In this document: positions 9,512 to 18,284 of the stretch, piece by piece
Layout of the letters: each line of letters opens with the position of its first letter
Numbering within the stretch: position 1 is the stretch's first letter
Source of the DNA: Clostridiales bacterium
Lineage (GTDB): Bacteria; Bacillota; DSM-16504; Desulfitibacterales; JAICDB01
Direction: 5' to 3'
Assembly: GCA_020063565.1 (NCBI GenBank)
Contig: JAICDB010000003.1
Span: 62,001-126,000 of the forward strand
DNA: 64,000 bases
Translations under genes and position numbers: made by a program
The notes under the pieces: model-generated
What the model saw: the letters and a program-made list of their open reading frames with translations, nothing else
Database searches by the model: none
Told to the model about the DNA's origin: nothing

Positions 9512-10075
9512 ATGAAACGAATCCTTGCTATTTTTTTGCTGTTTCTGTTATTATTTCCCCTTGCCACAGTAGCTGAAGATACTGCTCCGGCTTCACAAAA
9601 AGAAAATGCGACTGAAAATCAACACGAGGATAACAAAGATGACAAAGATAAAAAAGACGAAAATGGAAAAAACGCCATTTTGGAAGACCAGTTGCAAATC
9701 AACTGGCAGCAAATGAATGAGATGCAAATAGCGCTTGTAATGATTAACCGGCAAATTGACTACCTGATGGGGCAGATCAGAGATAATGATGATAGGGTCA
9801 TAGAGGTAGTGAACGATTATGAAAAAAGAATAGATAAAGAGAGAGAAAGAATGCAGGAAAACATTGCACAATTAAACCAGAAACTGGCTGAAAAAGAACA
9901 AGAACTTGAGGAAGCCAGAAATGAAATCGTTAGCTTACATAAAAAAATGGCCATCTTTAATTCCGAGAACAGTGTATATTTGACAACATTACTGGGGTTT
10001 TTGGCAGGTATAATAGTGGGAATTATTGTAAGTTCGTTTCTTTCATTTTTAAACAGAAAAAAGCAAAGTGTTTAA
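9512..10075 (+). CDS. Secreted/tail-anchored coiled-coil protein with acidic/Lys low-complexity segment
   Basis: Signal peptide, NQHEDNKDDKDKKDENGKN stretch, coiled coil, C-terminal TM (TTLLGFLAGIIVGIIVSSFLSFL). Confidence 0.6.
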   Translation: MKRILAIFLLFLLLFPLATVAEDTAPASQKENATENQHEDNKDDKDKKDENGKNAILEDQLQINWQQMNEMQIALVMINRQIDYLMGQIRDNDDRVIEVVNDYEKRIDKERERMQENIAQLNQKLAEKEQELEEARNEIVSLHKKMAIFNSENSVYLTTLLGFLAGIIVGIIVSSFLSFLNRKKQSV

Positions 10076-10084
10076 ATCCATTTG

Positions 10085-10115
10085 GGACCTTTGTAAAAAG
10101 GTCCATTATTTTGTC
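10085..10115 (+). terminator. Rho-independent terminator
   Basis: ggaccttt-gtaa-aaaggtcc attattttgt. Confidence 0.65.
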
Positions 10116-10135
10116 TAAAAAGTAAGGTGATATCA

Positions 10136-11056
10136 TTGGATAAAGAAAAAAAAGGAACCCTCTTTGCGGTCATATCCGCCAGCACCTTTGGAACAGAAGC
10201 AATAATTGTGAAATTGTTATATGCTTGCGGAGTCAATACAATAACCCTTTTGATATTTCGCTATATTTTTGCCGTATTGTTCATTTGGTTCTTTGTTGTA
10301 ATAAAAAAAATAAATGTACTGCAATCCAGGCAACTATTTAAAAAGCTGCTCTTTTTGGGTCTGTTTCTTGTGCCGCTTCCTACAACATTTCTAATGTATT
10401 CATTTAATTATATTGCGGCGCCGGTGGGGATTATCTGTTTATACTTCTACCCTGTTTTTGTAACAATTTGGAGTGCCCTAATATTTAAAGAAAAAATTAC
10501 AGCTAAAAAGGCTATTTCCCTTCTGCTGGCGCTGTGTGGGCTTGTTTTAGTTATCGGAATTCCCGCAGGTACATTAAATGCATTGGGAATATTTTTTGCC
10601 TTATTGGCAGCCTTAACTAACTCTGTTGTGGTTATCATAAACAGTAGAATAGTTAGAAATATAGACCCGATATTGGCTAATGCTTATTATATGACAGCAA
10701 GTGTTATCACCTTTACACTGGCGGGCCTTTTTATGGGGCAACTAGATGTTGGTCTGGGGGCTGTAGAGGTGCTTTATCTCTTAGTTTTAGCTCTCCTGAG
10801 TACAGTAATTCCTCATTTCACATTTTTGCTGGCATTAAAATATACTGATGCTTCCAGGGTAAGTATAACAAGTATGCTGGAGCCTGTAGTGACTGCAATA
10901 CTTGCGGCATTTATATTACAAGAAATACTAACAGGTCTTCAGGTAGTGGGAGGTATGCTAGTTTTAGCGGGAATTTGGTTATTACAAAAAAAGAAAATTA
11001 CGCATAAGGACGATTGTTATAAAGCGGACAACTCTATTAAACCCGCCAGTGAATAA
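10136..11056 (+). CDS. DMT-superfamily (EamA) transporter
   Basis: About 10 TM segments, EamA-like duplicated architecture; TTG start at 10136 (aaggtga RBS) or GTG at 10127. Confidence 0.85.
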   Translation: MDKEKKGTLFAVISASTFGTEAIIVKLLYACGVNTITLLIFRYIFAVLFIWFFVVIKKINVLQSRQLFKKLLFLGLFLVPLPTTFLMYSFNYIAAPVGIICLYFYPVFVTIWSALIFKEKITAKKAISLLLALCGLVLVIGIPAGTLNALGIFFALLAALTNSVVVIINSRIVRNIDPILANAYYMTASVITFTLAGLFMGQLDVGLGAVEVLYLLVLALLSTVIPHFTFLLALKYTDASRVSITSMLEPVVTAILAAFILQEILTGLQVVGGMLVLAGIWLLQKKKITHKDDCYKADNSIKPASE

Positions 11057-11136
11057 TGCAGGGTAAAAAATAAAATTTAATCGCCTTTTTTGAATGGGTT
11101 GGTATTTCTGTTAAAATTGGATATAAAGGGGCGGTA

Positions 11137-12093
11137 ATGATGGGACTTAAGGAGCGATTTCGCGGTGCACTTTTAGGAACATTTATTGGGGATGCTCTTG
11201 GAATGCCTGTTGAAGGAATGGATTATAAAAGTATAGAAGAAAAATTCGGGCAAGTGCGTGAAATGTTGAATGGCAGGCTACAGAAGGGATCTTATACTGA
11301 TGATACGCAAATGATGATAGGTGTTGCGGAGTCTTTGCATAAAAATAGTGGTTTTTGCGGCGAGGATATGTCAAACTGTTTTGCCGAAAATTTTTCTGCT
11401 GAAAGAGGATATGGTAGAAGCACAGCTACAATTATTGAAGAAATTAAAAAAGGTGCCAAGTGGAATGAGGTAGGGGAAATTGTTTTTAAAGGAGGCTCTT
11501 TGGGTAATGGAGCCGCCATGAGGTCTGCTCCCATTGGCCTTTATTATTATGATAATTTAGATGAGTTAATTACGGTTGGGAAAGAGGCGGCACAGATAAC
11601 CCACGCCCATCGGCTGGGATATGAAGGTGCAATCTTAATATCCCTGGGGGTTGCATTTGCCTTAAGATACAGGTCACTAGATGAATTTTCCGCTAAAGAA
11701 AGATTTATTAGATCCATACAGAAAGCATATCCTTTCAGTAAGGAATATCTAAATGCCTTTGACAAAATTCTTCAGCTGCTCAGAAGACGAAAGCTTTCCA
11801 GGAACGAAGTAATATCTAACCTGGGGGTTTCTGTGAAAGCTCACGAATCAGTTCCCGTATCATTATATGCTTTCTTAAGGAATACAAATAGTTTTGAAGA
11901 GGCAGTTGTGTACGCTGTAAACCTGGGTGGAGATACGGATACTATAGGTGCCATGACGGGAAGTTTAGCAGGTGCATACCATGGTTGTCGCATGATACCG
12001 GAAAGATGGCTCAATGATCTTGAAGATGGCGAAAAGGGCAAGAACTATGTAATTCAACTAGCCGATCTGTTATACGAAAAAATAGAAATTTGA
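11137..12093 (+). CDS. ADP-ribosylglycohydrolase (DraG-like)
   Basis: GALLGTFIGDALGMPVEG, YTDDTQMMIG, GNGAAMRSAPIG, VNLGGDTDTIGAMTGSLAGAYHG. Confidence 0.92.
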   Translation: MMGLKERFRGALLGTFIGDALGMPVEGMDYKSIEEKFGQVREMLNGRLQKGSYTDDTQMMIGVAESLHKNSGFCGEDMSNCFAENFSAERGYGRSTATIIEEIKKGAKWNEVGEIVFKGGSLGNGAAMRSAPIGLYYYDNLDELITVGKEAAQITHAHRLGYEGAILISLGVAFALRYRSLDEFSAKERFIRSIQKAYPFSKEYLNAFDKILQLLRRRKLSRNEVISNLGVSVKAHESVPVSLYAFLRNTNSFEEAVVYAVNLGGDTDTIGAMTGSLAGAYHGCRMIPERWLNDLEDGEKGKNYVIQLADLLYEKIEI

Positions 12094-12105
12094 GGAGTGA
12101 TAAGA

Positions 12106-13329
12106 ATGAAGGCGGAAATTATTTCAGTGGGGACAGAGTTGCTTCTAGGTCAAATTAGCAATACAAATGCCCAGTATTTAGGTGAAAAACTTGGTGAGCT
12201 GGGAAGCGATCTTTACTTTATTACATGTGTTGGTGATAATTTCAATCGCCTAAAGGAAACTTTAAAAATTGCCCACGAAAGGTCAGATATAATTATCATA
12301 ACCGGAGGCCTTGGGCCAACAATGGATGATATTACTAAAGAAGCTGTTTGCGAGTTTTTAGGGCTTTCCCTGGAGTTACATTCCGAGGTTTTAAGGGAAA
12401 TAAAATGTTTTTTTCATAGCATGGGTCGTGAGATGAAACATAACAATCGCAAGCAGGCATTATTTCCACCAGAAGCAAAAATTTTACCCAATGAGCTTGG
12501 AACTGCTCCAGGCTGCATTATTGAAAAGAAAGATAAAATATATATTCTGTTACCAGGCCCTCCGCGTGAGATGAAGTGTATGTTTGAGAAATATGTTTAT
12601 CCGTATCTCTCAGATAAAAATAATGAAATAATAGTTTCCAAGATACTTAAACTGTTTGGTGTAGGTGAAAGCACAGCAGAGGATCTGGTTAAAGATATTT
12701 TGAAACAACAAACCAATCCTACTATTGCTCCTTTGGCCAAGGAATCGGAAGTAACCTTTCGAATTACTGCAAAATCTGCCACTCGAGAGAAAGCTTTACA
12801 ACTCATTGAGCAGGTTGAAGAGAAGCTCAGAAGCCGCCTGGGAAGATATATTTATGGAACTAATAATGATACTTTGGAAAGTGTATTGGCTCAAACCCTG
12901 CAAGAAAAAGGAATTACAGTAGCTACTGCAGAATCATGTACAGGAGGGCTCATTGCTTCTAAGTTAACAGAAATACCCGGTATTTCCTCCGTTTTTCATA
13001 AGGGATTTGTAACTTATTCAGATGAAGCTAAGATACAGATGCTGGGTGTTTCAAAAAAAATACTTGAAAAATATACTGCTGTTAGTCCTCAGGCGGCAGA
13101 GGCCATGGCTTTGGGCGCTTTAAAAGCTGCTGGTGCAGATCTTGCAGTCTCATCTACGGGATATGCCGGTCCATCAGGGGAGCAAGTTGGCGTAATATAT
13201 GTTGGGGTTACAGATGGTGTGACAACCAGGGTTAAGAAGCTAAAGCTTGCAGGTGATAGAAAAAGGATAAAAACTATGGCTGCCAAACATGCATTAAATG
13301 AATTGCGCTTATTTCTTGAGGAGAACTAA
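12106..13329 (+). CDS. cinA: CinA: COG1058 domain plus C-terminal NMN-deamidase (PncC) domain
   Basis: MKAEIISVGTELLLGQISNTNAQYLGEKL..., C-terminal TVATAESCTGGLIASKLTEIPGISSVFHKGFVTYSDEAK. Confidence 0.95.
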   Translation: MKAEIISVGTELLLGQISNTNAQYLGEKLGELGSDLYFITCVGDNFNRLKETLKIAHERSDIIIITGGLGPTMDDITKEAVCEFLGLSLELHSEVLREIKCFFHSMGREMKHNNRKQALFPPEAKILPNELGTAPGCIIEKKDKIYILLPGPPREMKCMFEKYVYPYLSDKNNEIIVSKILKLFGVGESTAEDLVKDILKQQTNPTIAPLAKESEVTFRITAKSATREKALQLIEQVEEKLRSRLGRYIYGTNNDTLESVLAQTLQEKGITVATAESCTGGLIASKLTEIPGISSVFHKGFVTYSDEAKIQMLGVSKKILEKYTAVSPQAAEAMALGALKAAGADLAVSSTGYAGPSGEQVGVIYVGVTDGVTTRVKKLKLAGDRKRIKTMAAKHALNELRLFLEEN

Positions 13330-13401
13330 AACTAAAATGCAAAGGTGGTATATAAATAAAATGGAGCTTATTAGTACTTTAAAAATTGGAGGTTATGCTC
13401 T

Positions 13402-14055
13402 ATGAATAAGGCTAAAATATTTGCATGCCGGACGATGGAAGATGAAGTACAGGCTATATTACCCGAAAATTTAGATTTTGAATTTTTGGAGTACGCGCTG
13501 CACAGGACACCGGATAAGTTAAGGAGCGAGCTGCAAGAAAGGGTTGATGGGGCAGATCAATATGATACGCTGCTTTTTGGGTACGGCTTGTGTTCCAACG
13601 GGGTAGCAGGGTTGCGCTCCCAAAAGCATACGCTGGTAGTTCCTAAGGTTCATGATTGTATCAGTCTGCTTTTAGGCTCAAAACGGCTATATGATAAGGA
13701 ATTTCATGACTTCCCGGCTACCTATTATCTTAGCAGGGGCTGGATTAAACAAAAAGCGGAGCCCCTGGCTAGTTTTAAGGAGTATTGTGAACGGTTTGGT
13801 GAGGAAACAGCACGCTGGCTTATAGAACAGGAATATGGTAATTACCAGAGGGTTGTCTTTGTGCATACCCTTTATGATTCAGAAGAGCAGGAGTATCTAA
13901 AATACAGCCGTGAAGTAGCCCAGTTTTTAGATGTTGAGTTTGAGGTAAGGGAAGGTTCCCTGCGTCTTTTTGAAAAGCTTGTACAGGGGGACTGGGACAA
14001 TGAATTTGTAGTTAACCCACCCGGCCAGATTATAATCCAACATGCTTTCTTGTAA
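13402..14055 (+). CDS. DUF1638 family protein
   Basis: FACRTMEDEVQAIL...YDTLLFGYGLCSNGVAGL...VPKVHDCISLLLGSK. Confidence 0.75.
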   Translation: MNKAKIFACRTMEDEVQAILPENLDFEFLEYALHRTPDKLRSELQERVDGADQYDTLLFGYGLCSNGVAGLRSQKHTLVVPKVHDCISLLLGSKRLYDKEFHDFPATYYLSRGWIKQKAEPLASFKEYCERFGEETARWLIEQEYGNYQRVVFVHTLYDSEEQEYLKYSREVAQFLDVEFEVREGSLRLFEKLVQGDWDNEFVVNPPGQIIIQHAFL

Positions 14056-14142
14056 AACCCAGCTAAATATTAAGTATAATGAGCAAAATTATTAATAAAA
14101 TGTAAATAAATTCATTTATTACATTTAAGGAGTCAATTACGG

Positions 14143-15378
14143 ATGGGTGAATTACGGCTAAATTTGTCATGGCTTGTTCTTATTCTGGCGACAGGTATTT
14201 TAAGTATTATCTACCTGTATTTCACGCTTTTTCCCGGCGAAATAACGGTCGATGCGCTACAATATTTTTCTAAAGAAAAAATTATGCAGGGAATGCAATA
14301 TACTAGGTCCGTACGACTACTTTTTATTTCAGCATTTATTGTAAAAGTTGTATTTTTGACATGGGTGCTATTAAGCGGTCGTGCCGTTAACCTTACTCAT
14401 TATGCAATGAAGCTTGCCGGAAACCGTTATTACCTTGGGATAATTATTTTTTTCATAATATTCTGGTTGATTCTCCAGCTCATAACCTTCCCCTTTAAAT
14501 TTTATGGAAATTTTATTCTACAACACCAGTGGGGATTTTCTACTCAATCTTTAGCTTCCTGGTGGCTGGATTACTTTAAAAGTGCAGGATTGGGGTTTAT
14601 TCTTACTTTTTTTGGGGTTTTAGTTTTATTTTTCCTGATGAATGGTTGGCCGAGAATATGGTGGCTGCTGGTAAGTATACTTTTATCACTTTGGCTGGTA
14701 ATGCAGACATTTTTATGGCCCGTAATAATTGCTCCGCTTTTCGACAAATTTGAACCTGTAACTGACCCGGAAATTATTGAGATGGTTGATAAGCTTTCTA
14801 AAAAAGCAGATCTCCCCATAGAAGAAGTGCTGGTGATGGATGCATCAAGGCGAACTAGGGCAGCAAATGCCTATTTTGCAGGCCTCGGGAGGTCAAAAAG
14901 GATAGTACTTTACGACAACATGTTAAAAGAATATGATCTTGAAGAGATAGAGGCTGTACTAGCCCATGAAATGGCTCACTGGAAAAAAGGACATATTATT
15001 AAAGGTATTCTGATGGGAATAGTTGGATTGTTTGCGGCCTGGGGACTGTTCTATTTAATGCTGCACTTATCCTTCTCGCGGTATCTGTTTAGTATGAAGT
15101 ATCCGCCGGTGGTATGGGCGCTTGTAATTTACTTTTTTCTATTAATTTCATTCATCACCATGCCGGTACAAAATTCAATTTCTAGAGCCATGGAAAAAGA
15201 GGCTGATACAGTGGCTGTGGAATTGACGGAAAATAAAGAAGCGGCAATAAAATTACAAAAACACCTTGCAGTAAACAATCTGTCTGATGTTTCACCGCCA
15301 CCATTTATTGAGTGGTTTGCATATTCTCATCCTTCAACTTTAAACAGGATAAATTTAATTGAGAAAATGGATAATTGA
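14143..15378 (+). CDS. M48-family (Ste24/CAAX protease-like) membrane zinc metalloprotease
   Basis: HEMAHWKKGH zinc motif, multiple TM segments, EKEADTVAVEL. Confidence 0.9.
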   Translation: MGELRLNLSWLVLILATGILSIIYLYFTLFPGEITVDALQYFSKEKIMQGMQYTRSVRLLFISAFIVKVVFLTWVLLSGRAVNLTHYAMKLAGNRYYLGIIIFFIIFWLILQLITFPFKFYGNFILQHQWGFSTQSLASWWLDYFKSAGLGFILTFFGVLVLFFLMNGWPRIWWLLVSILLSLWLVMQTFLWPVIIAPLFDKFEPVTDPEIIEMVDKLSKKADLPIEEVLVMDASRRTRAANAYFAGLGRSKRIVLYDNMLKEYDLEEIEAVLAHEMAHWKKGHIIKGILMGIVGLFAAWGLFYLMLHLSFSRYLFSMKYPPVVWALVIYFFLLISFITMPVQNSISRAMEKEADTVAVELTENKEAAIKLQKHLAVNNLSDVSPPPFIEWFAYSHPSTLNRINLIEKMDN

Positions 15379-15385
15379 GCACTGG

Positions 15386-15437
15386 AATATCTAAGCCTGT
15401 ATCCCAAAAACTAAAGGGGATACAGGCTTAGATATTA
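15386..15437. terminator. Bidirectional terminator between convergent genes
   Basis: About 19 bp stem atatctaagcctgtatccc / ggggatacaggcttagatat. Confidence 0.8.
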
Positions 15438-16259
15438 TACATAGTATCTGTTACTTCCCCGCTGATATCCTTCACTGATTGCAAGCCTATCAAACTCCAT
15501 GGTAGCCAGGTCTTCGCAGAATAAATCTGTTTCGCTGCATTCTCTTTCATCTACGGTTTTCAGGTAACTTTTGCATTCATCACACAGATAGAGCCTATAT
15601 TGTTTATAATCTTCCGATCTTATGAAAGATATCTTAGCTGAATCTTTGCTTTCGCAAAATGGACAGCCAATTCTTGAATAACGCCATTCCGTTTCGCAGC
15701 AGCTACAATATAATTTTCTAACTCCCTTATCTTTAGTCAATCGTGCCATAACCGGACTGCTGCCGCAAATCGGGCAGTAGCCTTTAGTCCATTTGTTTAG
15801 ATCTAGCTTCGCGAGAACTTCCGAAGCAAAAATTTGCAGAAAAGGTCTACTTGAGTTTAGTGTTAAAAATTCCAGCAAGTCCTTTGAGATTTCTAATTTT
15901 TTGGCCCATTTTTTTATATCATTTCGTGAATTTTTTATTGCTGCATTTGCCAGTGATTGGATTTCTTTTTCATTTGATTTTTCAATTTTTGAAATGATAT
16001 CTTTGGAAGGGACATTTGGACCAGGTTGCCATTTTTGGCATGCCCGGGCCACATCTAACAAAATTTCATGAAATAATTCTGCTTCAACTATTGGTTGTAG
16101 CTCCGCTAAAATGGGGGTGCCTTCTAACCATTTATTTTTAACTTCACTGGAAATATCAACACTTGGACTGACAAAATTCAGTTTATCCTTAATTTCCAGG
16201 AGCTCAAGGTGAAAATTTGCCAGATTACTTACATTACTATCTTTTACGGGTACCTGCAT
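15435..16259 (-). CDS. fdhE: Formate dehydrogenase accessory protein FdhE
   Basis: CxxC pairs CPICG, CSCCETEW, CPFCESKD, CDECKSYLKTVDERE. Confidence 0.92.
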   Translation of the reverse strand: MQVPVKDSNVSNLANFHLELLEIKDKLNFVSPSVDISSEVKNKWLEGTPILAELQPIVEAELFHEILLDVARACQKWQPGPNVPSKDIISKIEKSNEKEIQSLANAAIKNSRNDIKKWAKKLEISKDLLEFLTLNSSRPFLQIFASEVLAKLDLNKWTKGYCPICGSSPVMARLTKDKGVRKLYCSCCETEWRYSRIGCPFCESKDSAKISFIRSEDYKQYRLYLCDECKSYLKTVDERECSETDLFCEDLATMEFDRLAISEGYQRGSNRYYV

Positions 16260-16278
16260 TTATAAAGCCCCCTAGCAT

Positions 16279-17409
16279 TTAAGCAGTTTGGTATTTTTTA
16301 TCATATTCCAAAATATTGAAGTTTTCAACAATAAAGAGGTAAAGCAAAATTCCGCCCGCAATTAGCCCCGCACTTACAGCCCACTCAGTCCAGGCAGGGA
16401 AATATCCGGAACCCAGAGCTTTATACATACCGGTAAATACTACATTCATTCTGTTAAGCACAACACCGGCTGTAGTAAATACTCCAAAGGTTATCAATCC
16501 CTTTTTGGTTGCGCTTAAAGGACTGAAACAAATGATAATTGGTATTATTACACCAATAATCATTTCAAGTAAAAACATGTTGGATTCTAGGCTGCCTTCA
16601 AAAATATAGCCGAAGACGCCTAAGCGTATCAGGTCGATTATTTTAATGGCAAGATATGCTATCATTACGTAGCCTGAAATTCGAATGAAACTGCGTAAGA
16701 TTTGCTTATCTATATGATGGTTGAATGCTCTTCCTGATAAGGAAGATTCAATTGTAATCATGGCCGGGCCAACGAAGAAGGAAGACATCAGGAAAAGCCA
16801 GGGAAGTAACGGTGTCCACCAGAGCGGGTGGAGCCTTCCGACCTGTAATAAATACAGCCCGCCAAGTGATGCTTGATGCCCGAAAGGTAATAGTGTGCCT
16901 AAAATCAGTAGCACAGGCATTATTTTTACAATGGGCTTGTGCAAAAATGTCAGTACCCTTTCGGTGAGGATTTCACTAAATTCCATGATCTGCACAAGGG
17001 TATATAATGAGATGCACATAAAAACTTCAAACAAAGTTGAATGGTATCCCCAACTTACAAAGGGAACCCAGAAGTTATACCAGCGACCAATTTCTAAGAA
17101 GAGTGCTGCTACAACCAGTAGATAGCCGATTAAAGAGGTAAGTGCAGCACTGCGACTAAGGGGTTTAAACTTTTCAACGTGTAAAATGTGAATTATTAAG
17201 CTTGCACTGTAACCGCCTCCGGCAAGTGCAACCCCGGTTAGCACATCTAAACCGATCCATAACCCCCAGGGCCAGTTATCATTTAAATTTGAAACAGTTG
17301 ACAAACCAGTGGCTAAACGATAGACTGCTATAACTGCTGCAAGTGCAGCAAGTAGCATTAATATTATTCTTAACGGGGTTATTTTAAAACTCCACTTTTG
17401 AGCTGCCAT
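16279..17409 (-). CDS. NrfD/HybB-type polytopic quinone-interacting membrane subunit
   Basis: NWPWGLWIGLDVLTGVALAGGGYSAS...; start ATG at 17409 behind aggaggg RBS. Confidence 0.9.
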   Translation of the reverse strand: MAAQKWSFKITPLRIILMLLAALAAVIAVYRLATGLSTVSNLNDNWPWGLWIGLDVLTGVALAGGGYSASLIIHILHVEKFKPLSRSAALTSLIGYLLVVAALFLEIGRWYNFWVPFVSWGYHSTLFEVFMCISLYTLVQIMEFSEILTERVLTFLHKPIVKIMPVLLILGTLLPFGHQASLGGLYLLQVGRLHPLWWTPLLPWLFLMSSFFVGPAMITIESSLSGRAFNHHIDKQILRSFIRISGYVMIAYLAIKIIDLIRLGVFGYIFEGSLESNMFLLEMIIGVIIPIIICFSPLSATKKGLITFGVFTTAGVVLNRMNVVFTGMYKALGSGYFPAWTEWAVSAGLIAGGILLYLFIVENFNILEYDKKYQTA

Positions 17410-17459
17410 GACCAACCCTCCTAATTTTATTAAAGTTTTAACCTTTTCGAACACTCATT

Positions 17460-18272
17460 TTAAGCATTGATATCGTGATTCTTATCTTTTTCCTTGGCAA
17501 TTTCATTTCTACGTTTTGTATAGAAGTGCAGCGCACTGAGGAGTGCACCTCCACCGATGAATACTGCCGGAGACCACTTGAGATAATCGTGACTGTAAGT
17601 AGATAAAGGTATATTTGGTACATTTGTACGGAAATCAAATGTCTCAAAGGGAACATCGGCAATATACAGCCAGCTGGTTCCACCGGCTTCTTTTTCGCCA
17701 TAGACATGTTTAATATATTTAGAGTATTTGTTTATGCGCTTCCATGCTTCTTTGAGTAATTCATCACGTTCTCCGAATTTTAAGCATCCTGTAGGACATG
17801 CGTTTACACACGCGGGCTCCATGCCATGACCTATACGGTCATGGGTGCCTTCCCTGTCAAAACAAAACTGACATTTAACAATTTGCGGGAAAACGCTTTC
17901 CCAATCATATTTTGGTATTGAGAATGGACAGGCCAGCATACAGTAACGGCAGCCAACACATAAATCAGGGTTATATACAACCGGTCCTTCAGGTGTTTTC
18001 TGGATTGCTTTGGCAAAACAAGCACTGGCACATGCCGGCTCTAAGCAATGAAGACACTGTCTTTTAGCAAATCGCAGTGTTTCCTGTCCGTTTTTTTCCG
18101 TTGTGCGGTGCAATACGGTAGTATAGGTATAACCGTCTGTCTCGGCCGGGTAACTCAAGGTGTTATCAAATTGAGGTTTTATAGCAGGAAGATCGTTCCA
18201 CTGCTTACAAGATGTTTGGCAACTTTTACAGCCTATACACTTTGTTAAATCAACCAGTACAGCTTTAGACAC
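17460..18272 (-). CDS. Formate dehydrogenase 4Fe-4S beta subunit with C-terminal TM anchor (FdnH/FdhB-like)
   Basis: CIGCKSCQTSCKQWN, CLHCLEPACASACFAKA, CVGCRYCMLACPFSIP; C-terminal TM. Confidence 0.92.
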   Translation of the reverse strand: MSKAVLVDLTKCIGCKSCQTSCKQWNDLPAIKPQFDNTLSYPAETDGYTYTTVLHRTTEKNGQETLRFAKRQCLHCLEPACASACFAKAIQKTPEGPVVYNPDLCVGCRYCMLACPFSIPKYDWESVFPQIVKCQFCFDREGTHDRIGHGMEPACVNACPTGCLKFGERDELLKEAWKRINKYSKYIKHVYGEKEAGGTSWLYIADVPFETFDFRTNVPNIPLSTYSHDYLKWSPAVFIGGGALLSALHFYTKRRNEIAKEKDKNHDINA

Positions 18273-18284
18273 TTTTCACACCTC

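Noticed and set aside
9600-9665. Acidic/Lys low-complexity repeat in the 9512-10075 gene as a microsatellite
   Set aside because: It is an in-frame protein linker (NQHEDNKDDKDKKDENGKN) without regular DNA periodicity.
10076-10136. EamA transporter as a TRAP-regulated gene (by analogy with B. subtilis ycbK)
   Set aside because: The leader contains a terminator but no run of GAG/UAG triplets.
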